From Cryptomeria japonica (taxonomy: Eukaryota; Streptophyta; Pinopsida; Cupressales; Cupressaceae): 64,000 bases of DNA. The stretch covers positions 159,851,471-159,915,470 of the forward strand of contig NC_081411.1 of NCBI RefSeq assembly GCF_030272615.1. Reading direction: 5' to 3'. The position numbers and the translations under genes are program-made. Positions within the stretch are counted from its first letter, which is position 1; each line of letters starts with the position of its first letter. Positions 1 to 11,001 of the stretch are shown here, one piece after another. Below the pieces are notes generated by a model. It saw nothing but the letters and a program-made list of their open reading frames with translations, had not been told where the DNA came from and made no database searches.

Positions 1-1218
1 AACAGAGATGGGAAAGAAGACCCGATACGACATTACTGTACATGTGAAACAGTCTGGTCGACCTATGGCGTGGCCGACAGGGCGAAATGGGTGGTGCAAT
101 TCCCCGCCACCCTACGAGGAGTAGCCATCGATTGGTACTCGGATGCTGATAAAACTAAGCTAACAACTTGGGATGAATTGCACAAAGCCATCGAAACAGA
201 CTTTTGACTCCTCAGAGATGATAATGAAATTGTGGCAGAAATCTTGAGCATCAAGCAAGGGAAAAGTGAGACCATCTGAGCATATAGCCGACGCTTGAAG
301 GAATTACTGGGAAAAATGGACAACTTGCCCGACGATGGATTGAAGAAAAGGTGGTTTGTGGAGGGTTTAAAGTCGTCACTCAGAAGGAAAATGAAAATTG
401 TACCCCCCACATCCTACGAAGATGCCTATAACCGGGCAATGGACTTGGAAAATGAAGGGAAGACATCCAGGAAGAAGAAAGACAGGTCTTCTGGAGAGGA
501 CTCCTCCGACGGAAGTAACAACGACGAAGGGTCGAGTAAAAGGGTGCAAGCCCTTCTGAAGGATATGCATCGCATGATGAAGGAATTCAAAAGCATGAAG
601 GGAAGCACAAGCAAAAATGAGGAAGTGTGGTGCGCAGAATGTAAGGAGGAAGGTCACACAAAAGGCTCTCGTCCTAAAAAGGCCTTTTGCGACATTTGCC
701 AAGTGTTGGGACACTCCACCAAAGAATGTCCCTACAACATGAAGACACGGGGAAATTAGGTGCTCTTCACCTAGGAGCAGTCGTCACCCTTCTCGACAGC
801 AGGCACATCGCAGCCTCAAGCCAACACTACGACATCATCTGGCGGTTACAGAGGTAACCAAAGGGGAGGAAGAGGCGACAATAATAATAGCAATAACCGG
901 AGTCGAATGCAGTATGATGCCAAAGGACGACCGATGATTTAGTGTCGGGCATTCAACCAGTGGGGACACTTTGCATGGGATCGCTAGAAAGAGGAGACAC
1001 CGCATAACTTGTGCAGATGGTGTGGTCCTGGAGACCACGATGAGACAAATTGCCGCAAGCCAGGGGTTAATCTTCTCAATATCGAGAAGACTGGTGATAA
1101 AGAAGTACTGGCAATCACCCGTGCTCAGACCAAAAAGGCCACTTATCCCGACCCTCGTAAGGAGGAGAGATTACGGGAGGCAAAGGCCAACATTGAGCGC
1201 GAGATGACGACAGAATGA
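1..1218 (+). pseudogene. Gypsy-1 gag (capsid region and four zinc knuckles), decayed
   Basis: Frame 1 reads as a plant Gypsy gag from base 1: a capsid-like stretch with FPATLRGVAIDWY and TTWDEL motifs at about 90-200, then a basic linker, then CCHC knuckles. The second knuckle (CDICQVLGHSTKEC, about 690-730) and the fourth (CRWCGPGDHDETNC, about 1010-1055) are intact. The first has lost its last Cys and the third (about 942-985) is degraded. Stops interrupt the frame near 205, 278, 757, 772, 940, 985 and 1216, with no frameshift through this part. The N-terminus is outside the window. Gag would package the RNA and form the particle in an active element. Confidence 0.85.
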
Positions 1219-2175
1219 CAGAACAATGCAGAGGTGGTGAGTACATCTCGTACTGAAGCCGAAAAGAACATAATTGGGCAAGTCTTGCAGATGGAGGTGC
1301 CGACAAGGGTGAAGGACCTTCTAGACACAATGCCACAACTGAGGACCGCCATTTCCGGTTCCGTACAAAGCACTGCACACACACCCTCAGGTGTGGCCCT
1401 GATGGAAGTGCCGGTTAGCCCCTCGGCTGATCCAATGTTGTTGGCCTTAAATAGTGGTCAACATCCTGCGGTAGTGGAAATGGGAATCCTACGGGCTATC
1501 CTCAAGGACACCATCGTGGATGGAGGTTCTGGGGTGAATGTGCTGCCAAAGGATACATGGAAGAAGCTCGGGAAGCCAACACTATGGCCACCCACATTCA
1601 CTTTCGTGGGAGCAGACCAACACGACATCAAGCCACTCGACACCCTGATGGCCCAACCCATGACCATTGGCACACAACCCTTCCTACTGGATTTTGTGGT
1701 AATCCCACTTAAGAAGAAGTGGTATGACGCCATCTTAGGGAGAGGGTGGCCGGTTACAGCAAAGGTAAACCACAATTGGAAGAACATCCTTTCCTTGGTG
1801 AAAGGGGGGCGGAAGTACATCATTGACCCGAGGACCCAGGTTGTCGGCGAGGAGCTTGCATCATCCGACTCTGATTCAGAGGACTCAAATAGATGGGAGT
1901 GGGGTTCCTATGAAGGCAAAGACGAGATGGAACCAAACAATGAAGGAGTGCTTGAACTCGATGGCTGCTCAAAAGATGACATCTGCTCATTGAATGGACT
2001 CTTCCAATGGCAAATGGAAGATTATGAAGTGTTTCACCCTGCTTGTCACATGCTGCAAATTGAAGAAGAGCCAGGCGAGAAGGATAAGCCCCACCAGAAT
2101 ACAGGGAATATAAGGAGGGAGATGCCAAAGTTAATGATGTTCCGGCGTACGAATTTTCAAAGGATAGACCAATGA
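1219..2175 (+). pseudogene. Gypsy-1 aspartic protease (retropepsin) region
   Basis: An uninterrupted stretch of 313 codons in the same frame as gag. The active-site segment IVDGGSGVNVLP lies at about 1513-1548; the DGGSGVN form of the retropepsin DTG motif is common in plant Tat-type elements. Downstream comes the flap-to-dimer part ending in WYDAILGRGW (about 1720-1750), then an acidic linker (SDSDSEDSNRWEW) leading to RT. The frame ends at a TGA at 2173-2175; RT continues in another frame, so a frameshift separates them. The protease would cut the Gag-Pol polyprotein. Confidence 0.85.
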
Positions 2176-2259
2176 GGTACAAAGATCCCACTGTGAAGGA
2201 GACGAACTTAGGAGACACTACCATCCCTTGAAATATCCGGGTAGGAGACAATTGGAGCC

Positions 2260-3660
2260 CGGTGCTGAAGGCCGCATCATTCAAAATCTTCATGGAATAC
2301 AAGGACGTGTTCACTTGGTCCTACAAGGATCTGAAGGGGGTCCCGCCAGAATTGTGCGTCCATCGGATCCCATTGGTCCTATGAGCCCAGTGGGTATGGA
2401 AGAGGCCTTACTGAATGAATAAGAACTATGCGGCCAAGGTGAACGAAGAGATTGAATGGATGCTCGAGGCCGACATCATATTTCGGGTGGAGACAAGTGA
2501 GTGGGTCTCACCGATTGTGATCTCATTGAAGGAGGCCAACCAGATCCGCATCTGCGTGGATTTTTGGTGCCTCAACATAGTCACCATCAAGGATCCGTTC
2601 CCTATACCTCTCACAGACAACATCTTGGAGGAGGTGGTTGGCCATGAAATGTACTCATTTTTGGATGGCTTTTCCAGATACAAAAAAATTTCGATAGCTG
2701 AGGAGGACAAGTTGAAGACTACCTTTGTGGTGGAGGACAAAGTCTATGCGTACAACCAGATGTCATTCGGGTTGTGCAGTGCTCCGGCAACCTTCCAAAG
2801 GATAGTCCTTCACATCTTCGGTAAGATGTCTGTGGGAAATTTAAAAGCCTTTTTGGACGACTGGTCGATTTTCAGTAGCGAAGACACTCACTTGCTGGCG
2901 CTGAGAGAGTACATGGAGAGATGTCGAAAGGCCAGGTTGGCCTTGAATCCGCGGAAATGCAGATTTATGGTACCACAAGGAAAGTTGCTGGGCCATATCG
3001 TTTGTAAAGTTGGACTGAAAACTGACCCGAATAAGGTACGGGTAATTGTAGAGGTGGAGTCGCCCATTGATGTGACGAGAGTCAAGTTGTTCTTGGGACA
3101 TATAGGATACTACCTGAAGTTCATCAAGAACTTTGCCCAACTTTCATTCCCACTAGACAAACTGACAAGAAAGGGCGAACCGTACATATGGGGACCAGCA
3201 CAAGGGGAAGCATTCGAGGAACTCAAGAGGAGACTAGTGGCAGCACCCATTCTGGCCTATCCAAATTGGGACCGAGAATTCCACATACATGTGGATGCCT
3301 CAAACTATGCCATTGGGGTACTCTAGCACAAGAAGGGGGACATGGGTTGGATCATCCCATCTATTTTGCTAGTCGGTTGATGTTGAAAGCCGAGAAGAAC
3401 TACAGTACCACCAAGAGGGAAGCCCTCAGAATGGTCTATGTCGTACAAAAATTTCAGCACTACTTGCTGGCGACACCCTTCACCTTCTATGTGGATCACT
3501 AGGCGTTGATGTACCTGGTAAATAAATCCATTATCCAAGGCAGGATAAGTAGGTGGCTATTGCTCCTTCAGGAGTTCACTTTCACAATAATCGTACGGCC
3601 AAGCAAGAGCCATGTGATCGCCGATCAGTTGTATCGGATTAGGTCGGGGCGGGGGAGCCG
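2260..3660 (+). pseudogene. Gypsy-1 reverse transcriptase and RNase H
   Basis: RT is readable from about 2260 (FKIFMEYKDVFTWSY) and as one 303-codon frame at 2415-3326. Motifs seen: SPIVISL, RICVDF, the FSRY segment, MSFGLCSAPATFQR, and FLDDWSIF as the catalytic YxDD-type box (about 2853). The connection LFLGHIGYYLKFIKNFAQ follows. RNase H begins at about 3245 (DREFHIHVDASNYAIG) and continues through frame changes to about 3660 (YYS/TTKREAL near 3400-3420, TFYVDH near 3485-3502, then IIVRPSKSHVIADQL). Stops and frameshifts near 3327 and 3500 break it. The same region is duplicated in the Gypsy-2 fragment at 44760-47100. Confidence 0.9.
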
Positions 3661-4975
3661 TCGGACGAAGTCAATGACGATTTTCCTGACGCACATCTGT
3701 TCCAAATTGTGGTACTACTGCGTGGTATGTGAACATTGGGGAATATTTGTTTACCTCTCGGTTCCCAGGCGAAATGTTTTACCGAGCGAGAGAAGGAAGC
3801 TGGTCTTGAGAAGTAGGATATTTCAACTAATTAATGGGCTGCTGTATAAAATGGGCCCTGACCAAGTCCTCAGAAGGTGTGATGGAAGAAGGGATTCTGA
3901 GAGTGCTCCGGGACGCACACGAAGGGTCCGCAGGAGGTCACATGGGTCCAGACACCACCGTGCGCAAGGTATTGCTGGTAGGACTATGGTAGCCCACCCT
4001 GTATAATGATGCACGAGAATGGGTGGTGGGCTGTGATACGTTCCGGAGGGCAGGGAAACCATTAAAGCGGGAGTTTATGCCCTCAATCCATCCCATGCCT
4101 AAGAGTTGTTTGAATGCTGGGGTTTGGATTTCATTGGACCTCTGAAGGTCAGCCAAACGCGGAGATGTCATTACATTGTGGTGGCGACAAAATACCTTAC
4201 GAAGAGGGTTGAGGCGCGAGCGCTGCAGGACAACTCAACTTTGAGTACAGGCAAGTTCATTTATGAACAGATTATTACAAGGTACAACATACCAATCCAA
4301 CTAACAAGTGATTGCGGTGGGCACTTTGTGAATCATGTCGTCAAGCTGCTCATGACGAAATTCAAGATTTTTCATTCCTTTTCAAGCCCGTACTACCCGA
4401 GGGCCAACGGGCAGGCGGAGGCGACTAACAAAATACTGGTGTCGGTGATCTATAAGTCCTGCGGAGTTGAACAGGAAGACTGGGAGGAGAAGTTGTCGTA
4501 GGTACTATGGGCATACAAGACCACCTACAAAGTCACCACATGCCAGACACCCTTTCAACTAATGTACACGCAAGAGGCTATTGTGCCAACAAAATTCATG
4601 GTTTCGAGTTTAAAGACCGCGATCGAGAATCGCCTAGGAGATATGGAAAGCCTTCGGGAACGACTGTACGTGTTAGGCAAGTTGGATGAACGCATAATGA
4701 TGGCTCAATGGGCCACTGAAGTAGCCCAACAAAGACGAAAATTTTGGCATGACAAGCACATCCGACGCATGGAATTTCGGCCAAGACAGTGGGTGTCGAA
4801 GTATAATGGGCGGAATGAGATTAAGCCTGGGAAATTTAAAGTCCGATGGCTGGGGCCATTTAAAATCTGCGAAGGAGCTGCAAATGGAGCAATTAAGTTG
4901 TCAACATTGGTTGACCAGCCGATAAAGGAGACAGTAAACGGGTCGAAGTTGAAGATTTACCACCACAGGCAATAG
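3661..4975 (+). pseudogene. Gypsy-1 integrase with GPF tail
   Basis: The zinc-binding part is decayed (HLGPDTTVRKVLL-like region at about 3930-3990). The catalytic core is clear in 4106-4501: GLDFIGPL gives the first Asp, LTSDCGGHF the second, and PRANGQAEATNK the Glu. A TAG near 4498 and a frame change interrupt it; the C-terminal part resumes at 4562-4975 and contains KFKVRWLGPFKI, the GPY/F module, ending in KIYHHRQ. No chromodomain follows. Integrase would join the cDNA to the target and give the short target duplication. Confidence 0.88.
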
Positions 4976-5450
4976 CGGAATGATCCAGTTTGTCTGGAGG
5001 CGGGGCCTAGCCGGACAAATTGAAGAGGTAATTATTTAATCTTCTGTTTTTTTTTAAATAAAAATGTATGATCGTACGACTGTACAGAAAAAAGAGCATC
5101 AATTTGTACAAGAGAGATAATCTGTACATCCACCAGACAATCATTAAAGAATTGGTACGGTTCAAGAAAAGAATAAAAAATCCGCACACCAGTGAGGTTG
5201 GAAATTCCGTACAACACGAGGAACAGAAGAATTTTGCACAAGTCACGCAAAATAACGGAATTCAAAAAGGTTTCTTTTAAGTGTTGGCACTGGCAATTAA
5301 AACAAATTGATGGAGTTGGGAAAATCAAGACTGGGAAAACTGGACAGGAGAAAATGGTTGCAACAGTTAAACCAATCGTCGAAGTCAAGGAAAATGGCAT
5401 AAGGAAGCATGGTAGCCAAGGACAAGGGGAAGTGAGTGTTGTAGTCGAGA
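4976..5450 (+). other. Spacer between Gypsy-1 pol and third ORF
   Basis: This AT-rich, purine-biased stretch carries only short frames. I see no protein family and no LTR boundary in it. It could hold a splice acceptor for expressing the third ORF, but none is decisive. Confidence 0.5.
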
Positions 5451-7799
5451 GTGAAAATTGCAGGGTCAGTGGATACAGGAAAAGCCAAGAAGAAGGCAAT
5501 GTTGGAGAAAATCACACCTGACACTATTACATTTGAAGGATTGAGCGGAAATGTGTGCAGGCCCTGGTGGCTGGAAACCCCAGATAATTATGCAATTAAA
5601 GAATCTTTGAGGAAGGCATGGGTACATTGGGTAATTCAAATGCCCATCTTCACCATTAGAGATTTCGAATCATGTCTGCGGATGATGGTGGCTACAAATG
5701 ACAGTGCGACCAGGGCATCTACTTTCTCGTACCAGCAGAGCATTGTGACTGTCTCCTTTGCACTCGACGGTTTTGTTTGGGTATTTGGCATCCCAGACGA
5801 GGGCAAGAAAATAGACAAGAATGCCACGAAGATGTCGCTAGAAAGGAAAGAACAACTGCTGCGGTTAATTTGCCGAAGTAATCTCTCAGACGGGGAATGG
5901 GGTGCGATCAAGGCACCCAAGGGCAGAGGGTTGAAGAAGTCCTAAATTGTTCCAGGAGATTGGCAGTGTCTGCTGGATGTTATGAAAAGCAGACTTACAG
6001 GAGCCAACAGGGCATCTGACACGGTGGTACCCATGATTGCACTGAACGGTCTGAGGAACGGGACGGTGTATAACTGGGCAACAGTTTTGTTTGATAGAAT
6101 CCACGAATTCTTGATGCTGCGACACAAGGATTTCTAGATTCTGTTTCATGCCATAGGGTTGTTCCTCGACGCAGTACGCACACAGGTGTTGCCGAAGAAG
6201 CATGTTTGGAAACCTCGAGAGACGAGGGACCCTTCACAGCTATTCATTTTTTATTGGACCCACCTGGATACCATGGCAGGTAGCGGGGAGCCCCTTCTAG
6301 CAAGAAGCGACGGAGACCACTGCAGGTAAACACAAAACAGGAGACGGAGACAGTTGACGAGGATGTAGAAGAGGCTATCAGTAGTGCAGAGGAAGGGGAC
6401 GATTCCGAGGACACTTCTTCTCGGAGCAGCCATAGTCATGACACATTCCGCCTTGCCAGTAGGAAAGAAGTAGAGAAAGCCCCGGGTACGGAGGAGAGTA
6501 GTGGCTATGGAGTGTCTTTTGGGCAATTGACGCGAGGAATTCGTGGATTACCGGTGGGTGGAGTGCGACCTGTGGGAGTAGGCCAACTAGTGTATGCACT
6601 AGTAGTATTGACTCAGGACGAAGGATTGACACCTCTCTAGACTTTGGGGGTGACTGTAGGAGCGATACCGACCGTACCCATCCCAGGATTTGGGCAGTTG
6701 AGACCTCGACCTTCAATGCCTACACCTTGTAGGGTCGCTACAACAGTTCCAGCGAAGGACGTTCCAACACTGTCATTGGTTTCTAGCGGACCTCCTTGCA
6801 TTGGATCTACCGTACGGAAGGAACCCGTACGTACGGAGGTTTCGATAGTAGAGGGTACGGTGATTGAAGATGATGATGTCACCATGGATGCGTGGTTGGG
6901 TCGCTATGAGATGCCTCCCATGACACCACTGGGACCCCCGCCTACCTCACCTCAACCACGTCCTTTTTCGGAGATTGTGGACCTTGATTAGGGTAGTTCT
7001 CATCAAGAGGTCGGACAACAAGAGTTGGCGATGGATTTCCTGCAGGACACTGTTGGGTTTGAGGAAGAGATGGCAGAGATGCAACAGCAACAGGCCAGGA
7101 TGGTAGCAGAGGTTGAGGCCAGCGCACGAAGATTGGCAGTCTCTATTCGGGAGCGGACCGTCGGGCAATCTGCCGTTGAGGGACTCCTCGCCTTTGCCAC
7201 CGACGGGTGTGCTGAGGAGTTTGGGCGATGTTTTGAGGCCAGGGGCTGTGGAAACTTCTAAGATGTTGGCAGCTTGGAGGCGTGAGGAGACGATTGAGGT
7301 TGGTGGAGTACACTTGCTGCTACAACGGGTAGAGCAAGCTTCCAGGGATGGGTAGTACCAGCTCAGACGTACCCAGCATGGTGCCTCAACAAAAGAAACA
7401 GAGCGGGTGGCGGCCATCACAACTCGGGAGGAGCTAGCCTCTCACCTGCATACGGTGGAGATGGAGCTGGCACAACAGAGAGCCCGAGCGACCAGCCTAG
7501 AGGAGTTGGCTCATGCCAGGGCAGACTTGGCCTAGGAGACGGCGGGGCGTGCACATGAGGTAGCAGAATGGGCAGCCCTTGAGACCCGTCTCACATCTAC
7601 TTTGGAGGCTTTGGATGGTAAACAGGAGCTGATGGAGGCAGTTTTTATGGTGAAACAATCCAGGGAAAGGCAGTTGGTAGCCGAGTGAGATCTCCAGCAT
7701 AGGACACAATAGGTTCACTAGCTGAGGGAGCAGTTGGCAGCAACAACACCATCGGCCCCCTCTTCATCAGGGACGCCCTCTGTACCCCCTCAACTTTGA
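5451..7799 (+). pseudogene. Gypsy-1 third ORF (unknown function, coiled-coil C-terminus)
   Basis: A decayed ORF lies between integrase and the polypurine tract. The N-terminal part (5491-6328, two in-frame stops) looks globular: it has KAWVHWVIQMPIFTIRDFES, a VSFALDGFVWVFGIP segment and an ALNGLRNGTVYNWATVLFDR segment. A Pro/Thr-rich linker follows at about 6640-6990. The C-terminal part (7025-7799) is rich in Glu, Gln, Ala and Arg in heptad-like spacing (EEEMAEMQQQQARMVAEVEA; later VEMELAQQRARATSLEELAH) and ends in a Pro/Ser tail. The plan (globular head, disordered middle, coiled coil) resembles plant retrotransposon accessory ORFs of the plant-mobile-domain or putative-plant-transposon-protein type. 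I cannot show membership from motifs alone. Confidence 0.6.
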
Positions 7800-7867
7800 T
7801 TTTCATGTTTGGTCTTCGTGTCATTTCCCATTTTGTTGTATATCGTCAGGAGACGACCTTCTTTTTT

Positions 7868-7878
7868 GGGGGGGATGA
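7868..7878 (+). promoter_or_regulatory. Polypurine tract of Gypsy-1
   Basis: Seven Gs followed by ATGA lie immediately before the TG that opens the LTR. This is the expected place and composition for the primer of plus-strand DNA synthesis. Confidence 0.75.
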
Positions 7879-8167
7879 TGTTGTCGAGTAATTATGTCAT
7901 ATTGTAATTAGAAAGTTACGGGTGTTAAGGGTCGGTGGTTACGTGACGGTTGTCGGCAGTTGGCACCAGACAACCTATACCGACACCTATATATATGTAC
8001 TTGGTTTCCTATTTCAGAGTGTAGTTATTGTCGAAGAAAGTTATGTTCTGAATGTACTGGCATTTGACATTAATGAATACATACATCTGAGTTCTTTTGT
8101 TTACTTGCATTGCTGTATACTGTCATATTTCCTACATTCTTGTACTATTTTGCACTGTTGAACACAC
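7879..8167 (+). repeat. 3' LTR of Gypsy-1 (about 290 bp)
   Basis: It begins TGTTGTCGAG right after the polypurine tract and ends near GAACACACA, where Helitron coding sequence resumes on the other strand. It contains a TATA box at 7988-7996 (TATATATAT) about 110 bp in, as expected for a U3 promoter. The right edge is uncertain by a few bases because of a CA repeat. It is unrelated to the giant LTRs further along, apart from the shared TGTTGT start. Confidence 0.75.
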
Positions 8168-10713
8168 ACACCCCTCGGGAGAAAACAACATTCACAATTG
8201 CGTTTTCTTTCCTTTCTTTCCATTTGCACCCTTTGCGAGTGGCATAAAATGAAAATGATCTAGCAGAATCAATCAATGTTGTTGTTTCCATCTCAAGAGG
8301 GCATTGCATGTAGGAGTGTAGATAGTTCAATTGTAATGTAATTTCATTTTTGTTTCTTTTGATTCAATGGAATAGTTTTCTTCCAACATTTAGTGTCATA
8401 AATGAGTGATTGCAAACAACAAGCGGTAGTTTTTGAAGCATATGGCATGTCTCTTGTGCACTTATATCACAACCTGCAATGATTTCAGCTATAAATTTGT
8501 GATATGCTACTATTGCTTGGTCCTCAATTGCTTGTTTTTTACAGATTCGAGTTAACATATCAATACAAGACTCTGATTTTCTTTCTGCATTGGATGCATA
8601 TTTCCCAATATATTTAAGAACAAGTTATTTCGATGCAACTGGTTGGCAATCCATATTAGCTCTCCATATTGAATTCATTTCTGGGCAATGTATATTCAAC
8701 CTATCATCATTTCGTGCAGGGGTATATGTTTTTTTTATTGATTCGTCGCATGACAGGGAAGAGCTATCGCATTCGGTCCAAGGAGCTTTGTAACGACACT
8801 CTGTAAGGTGACCGTGCTTGCGTAGGCATGTTGCCTCAGTACATTTTGTGTGCCTTTGAACATGGTTGATCAAGTCTTCATAGTCAACAAGTGTATTTCT
8901 AGAGAATATCTCACTTTTATTTAGCAAACAAGGATCTTCTTCTGAAGATTGGTGCCTTGTGTTGTTTCTATCTAATGATGCACGAGAATTGGATGCACTA
9001 ACATATTTGTCAAAGAATGACTTAGCTATTTCTACAACAATAGGGTTGTCCCAGTCGAGTTTGTCCATGTTTGGTGCATTGTCAAGCCAAATGAGTCTAT
9101 GTATATGTGCAGATCCTTGATGTTGCCATTCATATCTATACCAATAATTTGTTGCACATAGGAGTTTCTCTATTACTTCACGAAAGACTGTGAACCGTTG
9201 ATTCAAATATAGGGATGTTGTATGAGGGTTATTGATAATGTTGTTTGTGCGATCTTTGTTAGTTTGCAGTTTGGTTGACATGCCATTCACAAATAGTCGT
9301 CGTAAATTTGGCCATTTTGTATCTGCAGAACTTAATGTGAAGAAGAGAGTAGGGGATCCTATTTAGCTGATCATATTTGACAGCTCACCATGACGCTTGT
9401 TCCAATATGAGCGGGTCCCTCTTAAGGAAGAACCAAAATGCATCAATTCTTCCACTAGCTGAGTATTGGGCATTTGTTGTTTGTGGAGGTGAAGACTATC
9501 GATGGTGTTTGGTATGGAATCCTCTACATTTTGTTTGACAAAAATAGAGGAAAGTCCTTGGCTGCGATGTCTCATCATTAGATTGAATACAAAATATCGA
9601 AATCTTGGATGGCATCCAAATCTATTATCATGAAACCTCATCAAGTGCAACACATATTCATGCATCTGAACTTCTCTATAGCGCGGTTGCAATTGCAATG
9701 CAATACCATTTGGGAAGAGTGTGGGAAAAGCCATGTCTAGAAGGCCCTCAATATTGTATTCATTTATTGGTGAAGTGTCAAGTTGTTAAGGCTATCATGT
9801 TCATCTGTAATTTGCAAGGTATCTTTGATGTTTTCTAGTTCAAGGTGAGTATTTGGTAATTTAACCATAAATGATGTTGAGTATGTTATTTTATTTTCAT
9901 GTTGATCCTCAACAACCATATATTTAGTGTTTGTTGCTTCCATTTGTTCATGTTCAAAATCAATGGTATGAAGCATTTTTGAAATGTCTATATTTGTATC
10001 GAGTAGTTGTGCTAGAGAGTCAACATCTATTTGAACATCTTTGTAGTATGGGTCATATTTGATCTTATATTGTAATGCGGCCCATACACAACCTCTACTT
10101 ACATAGCAATCATAATGGTCCCCTTGTGCATGAAGTCTGCGAACTATAAGGACATCTAAGTTTGTAATTCTATGCGGGAGATATCTTGCTATTGTTTTGA
10201 TATCTTGTGGGAAACTAATTGTATGACCGCTATATTTGTATTGTCCTCCATGAGCATGACTTACTTAAACTATTGGACTTACCTGTGCTATGAGCATCTC
10301 TTCGACTTGGGTTAGATTTTTTAACTCGTCTAGTTGTTTGCTTGGGTCTAAATTATTAGATGAAGAGAATCGATGTCTACCTTTCTCACGGAAACATCCA
10401 GTACAAATTGGACCATTGTTGTTGCATTTGTATGTATTCCAGGGTAGGATTCACAACATATTGTGCATGTTTGCAAGTCTGATAATGTGTCTATTCTATT
10501 GCGAAATCTTGTAGAGGCTATTATAAAGTCATTGTTTGATTGTGGGTTGGGATGGTTTGTTGTCTTTTTTTCTTTGTGTTTCATATGACTACGAATACTT
10601 ATTTCTTCTTTATGGCGAGCATAGTACTCTTGACTTCTTTTACGAGTTTGCAAATTTTGTTTTTCAATTTTAGAGGATCTAGTTTGAGAATTTTGAGGGA
10701 CGCAGTTCATCAT
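8168..10713 (-). pseudogene. Helitron Rep (Helitron_like_N) ORF, truncated and broken
   Basis: Read from 10713 leftward: a basic N-terminus with a TCTICCESYPG cysteine segment; then about 9976-9363 with DMAFPTLFPNG and HLMRFHDNRFGCHPRFRYF, a hallmark of the Helitron Rep N-terminal region. The region 9290-8625 holds the HUH-like segment YRYEWQHQGSAHIHRLIWL (the usual family text is close to FEWQxRGSPHxHxLxWL). The part 8558-8364 (MLTRICKKQAIEDQAI...) and the segment at 8330-8168 continue it up to a WKERK...V.FSR region, where it stops at the Gypsy LTR. Several stops and frameshifts separate these pieces. The helicase domain is absent from the window. Confidence 0.85.
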
Positions 10714-11001
10714 TTGTAAATGAAATTGTAATTGTCATTATCAATGGTAAGAAAAGAACTAATATGTACAATTACAAATCATTAATCTAAATGAAAAAAA
10801 AGGTGTTAATTATATGCATCATGTAGTAAAACAAAATAATTTGTGAAAAGGTAGTAGACATTATTTTCATCAAAACAATTTAAATTGTAATATAAATAAA
10901 TATGACATTGTCTTGACACATTATAACAAAAAATATAGAAATTTAATATATATATAGTTTTTGAAATATTCTTGTACATATCATAAGCAATGAAGGTTGA
11001 T

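Larger units (their letters stand above)
1..8167 (+). mobile_element. Ty3/Gypsy LTR retrotransposon (Tat/Athila-like), 5' end outside window
   Basis: The order gag, retropepsin, RT, RNase H, integrase, extra ORF, polypurine tract and LTR is seen on one strand. Protease before RT and integrase after RNase H is the Ty3/Gypsy order. The integrase ends in a GPF motif (KFKVRWLGPFKI) and I see no chromodomain after it, which suits the Tat/Athila branch; the extra ORF after pol does too. All reading frames are broken by stops and frameshifts, so this copy is dead. Its 3' LTR abuts a Helitron Rep ORF that stops mid-domain at 8168, so the element probably inserted into that Helitron. The 5' LTR should lie left of the window. 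Confidence 0.9.

Noticed and set aside
63-410. Minus-strand frame opposite the Gypsy-1 gag
   Set aside because: It is the antisense shadow of the gag region, which has clear motifs on the plus strand.
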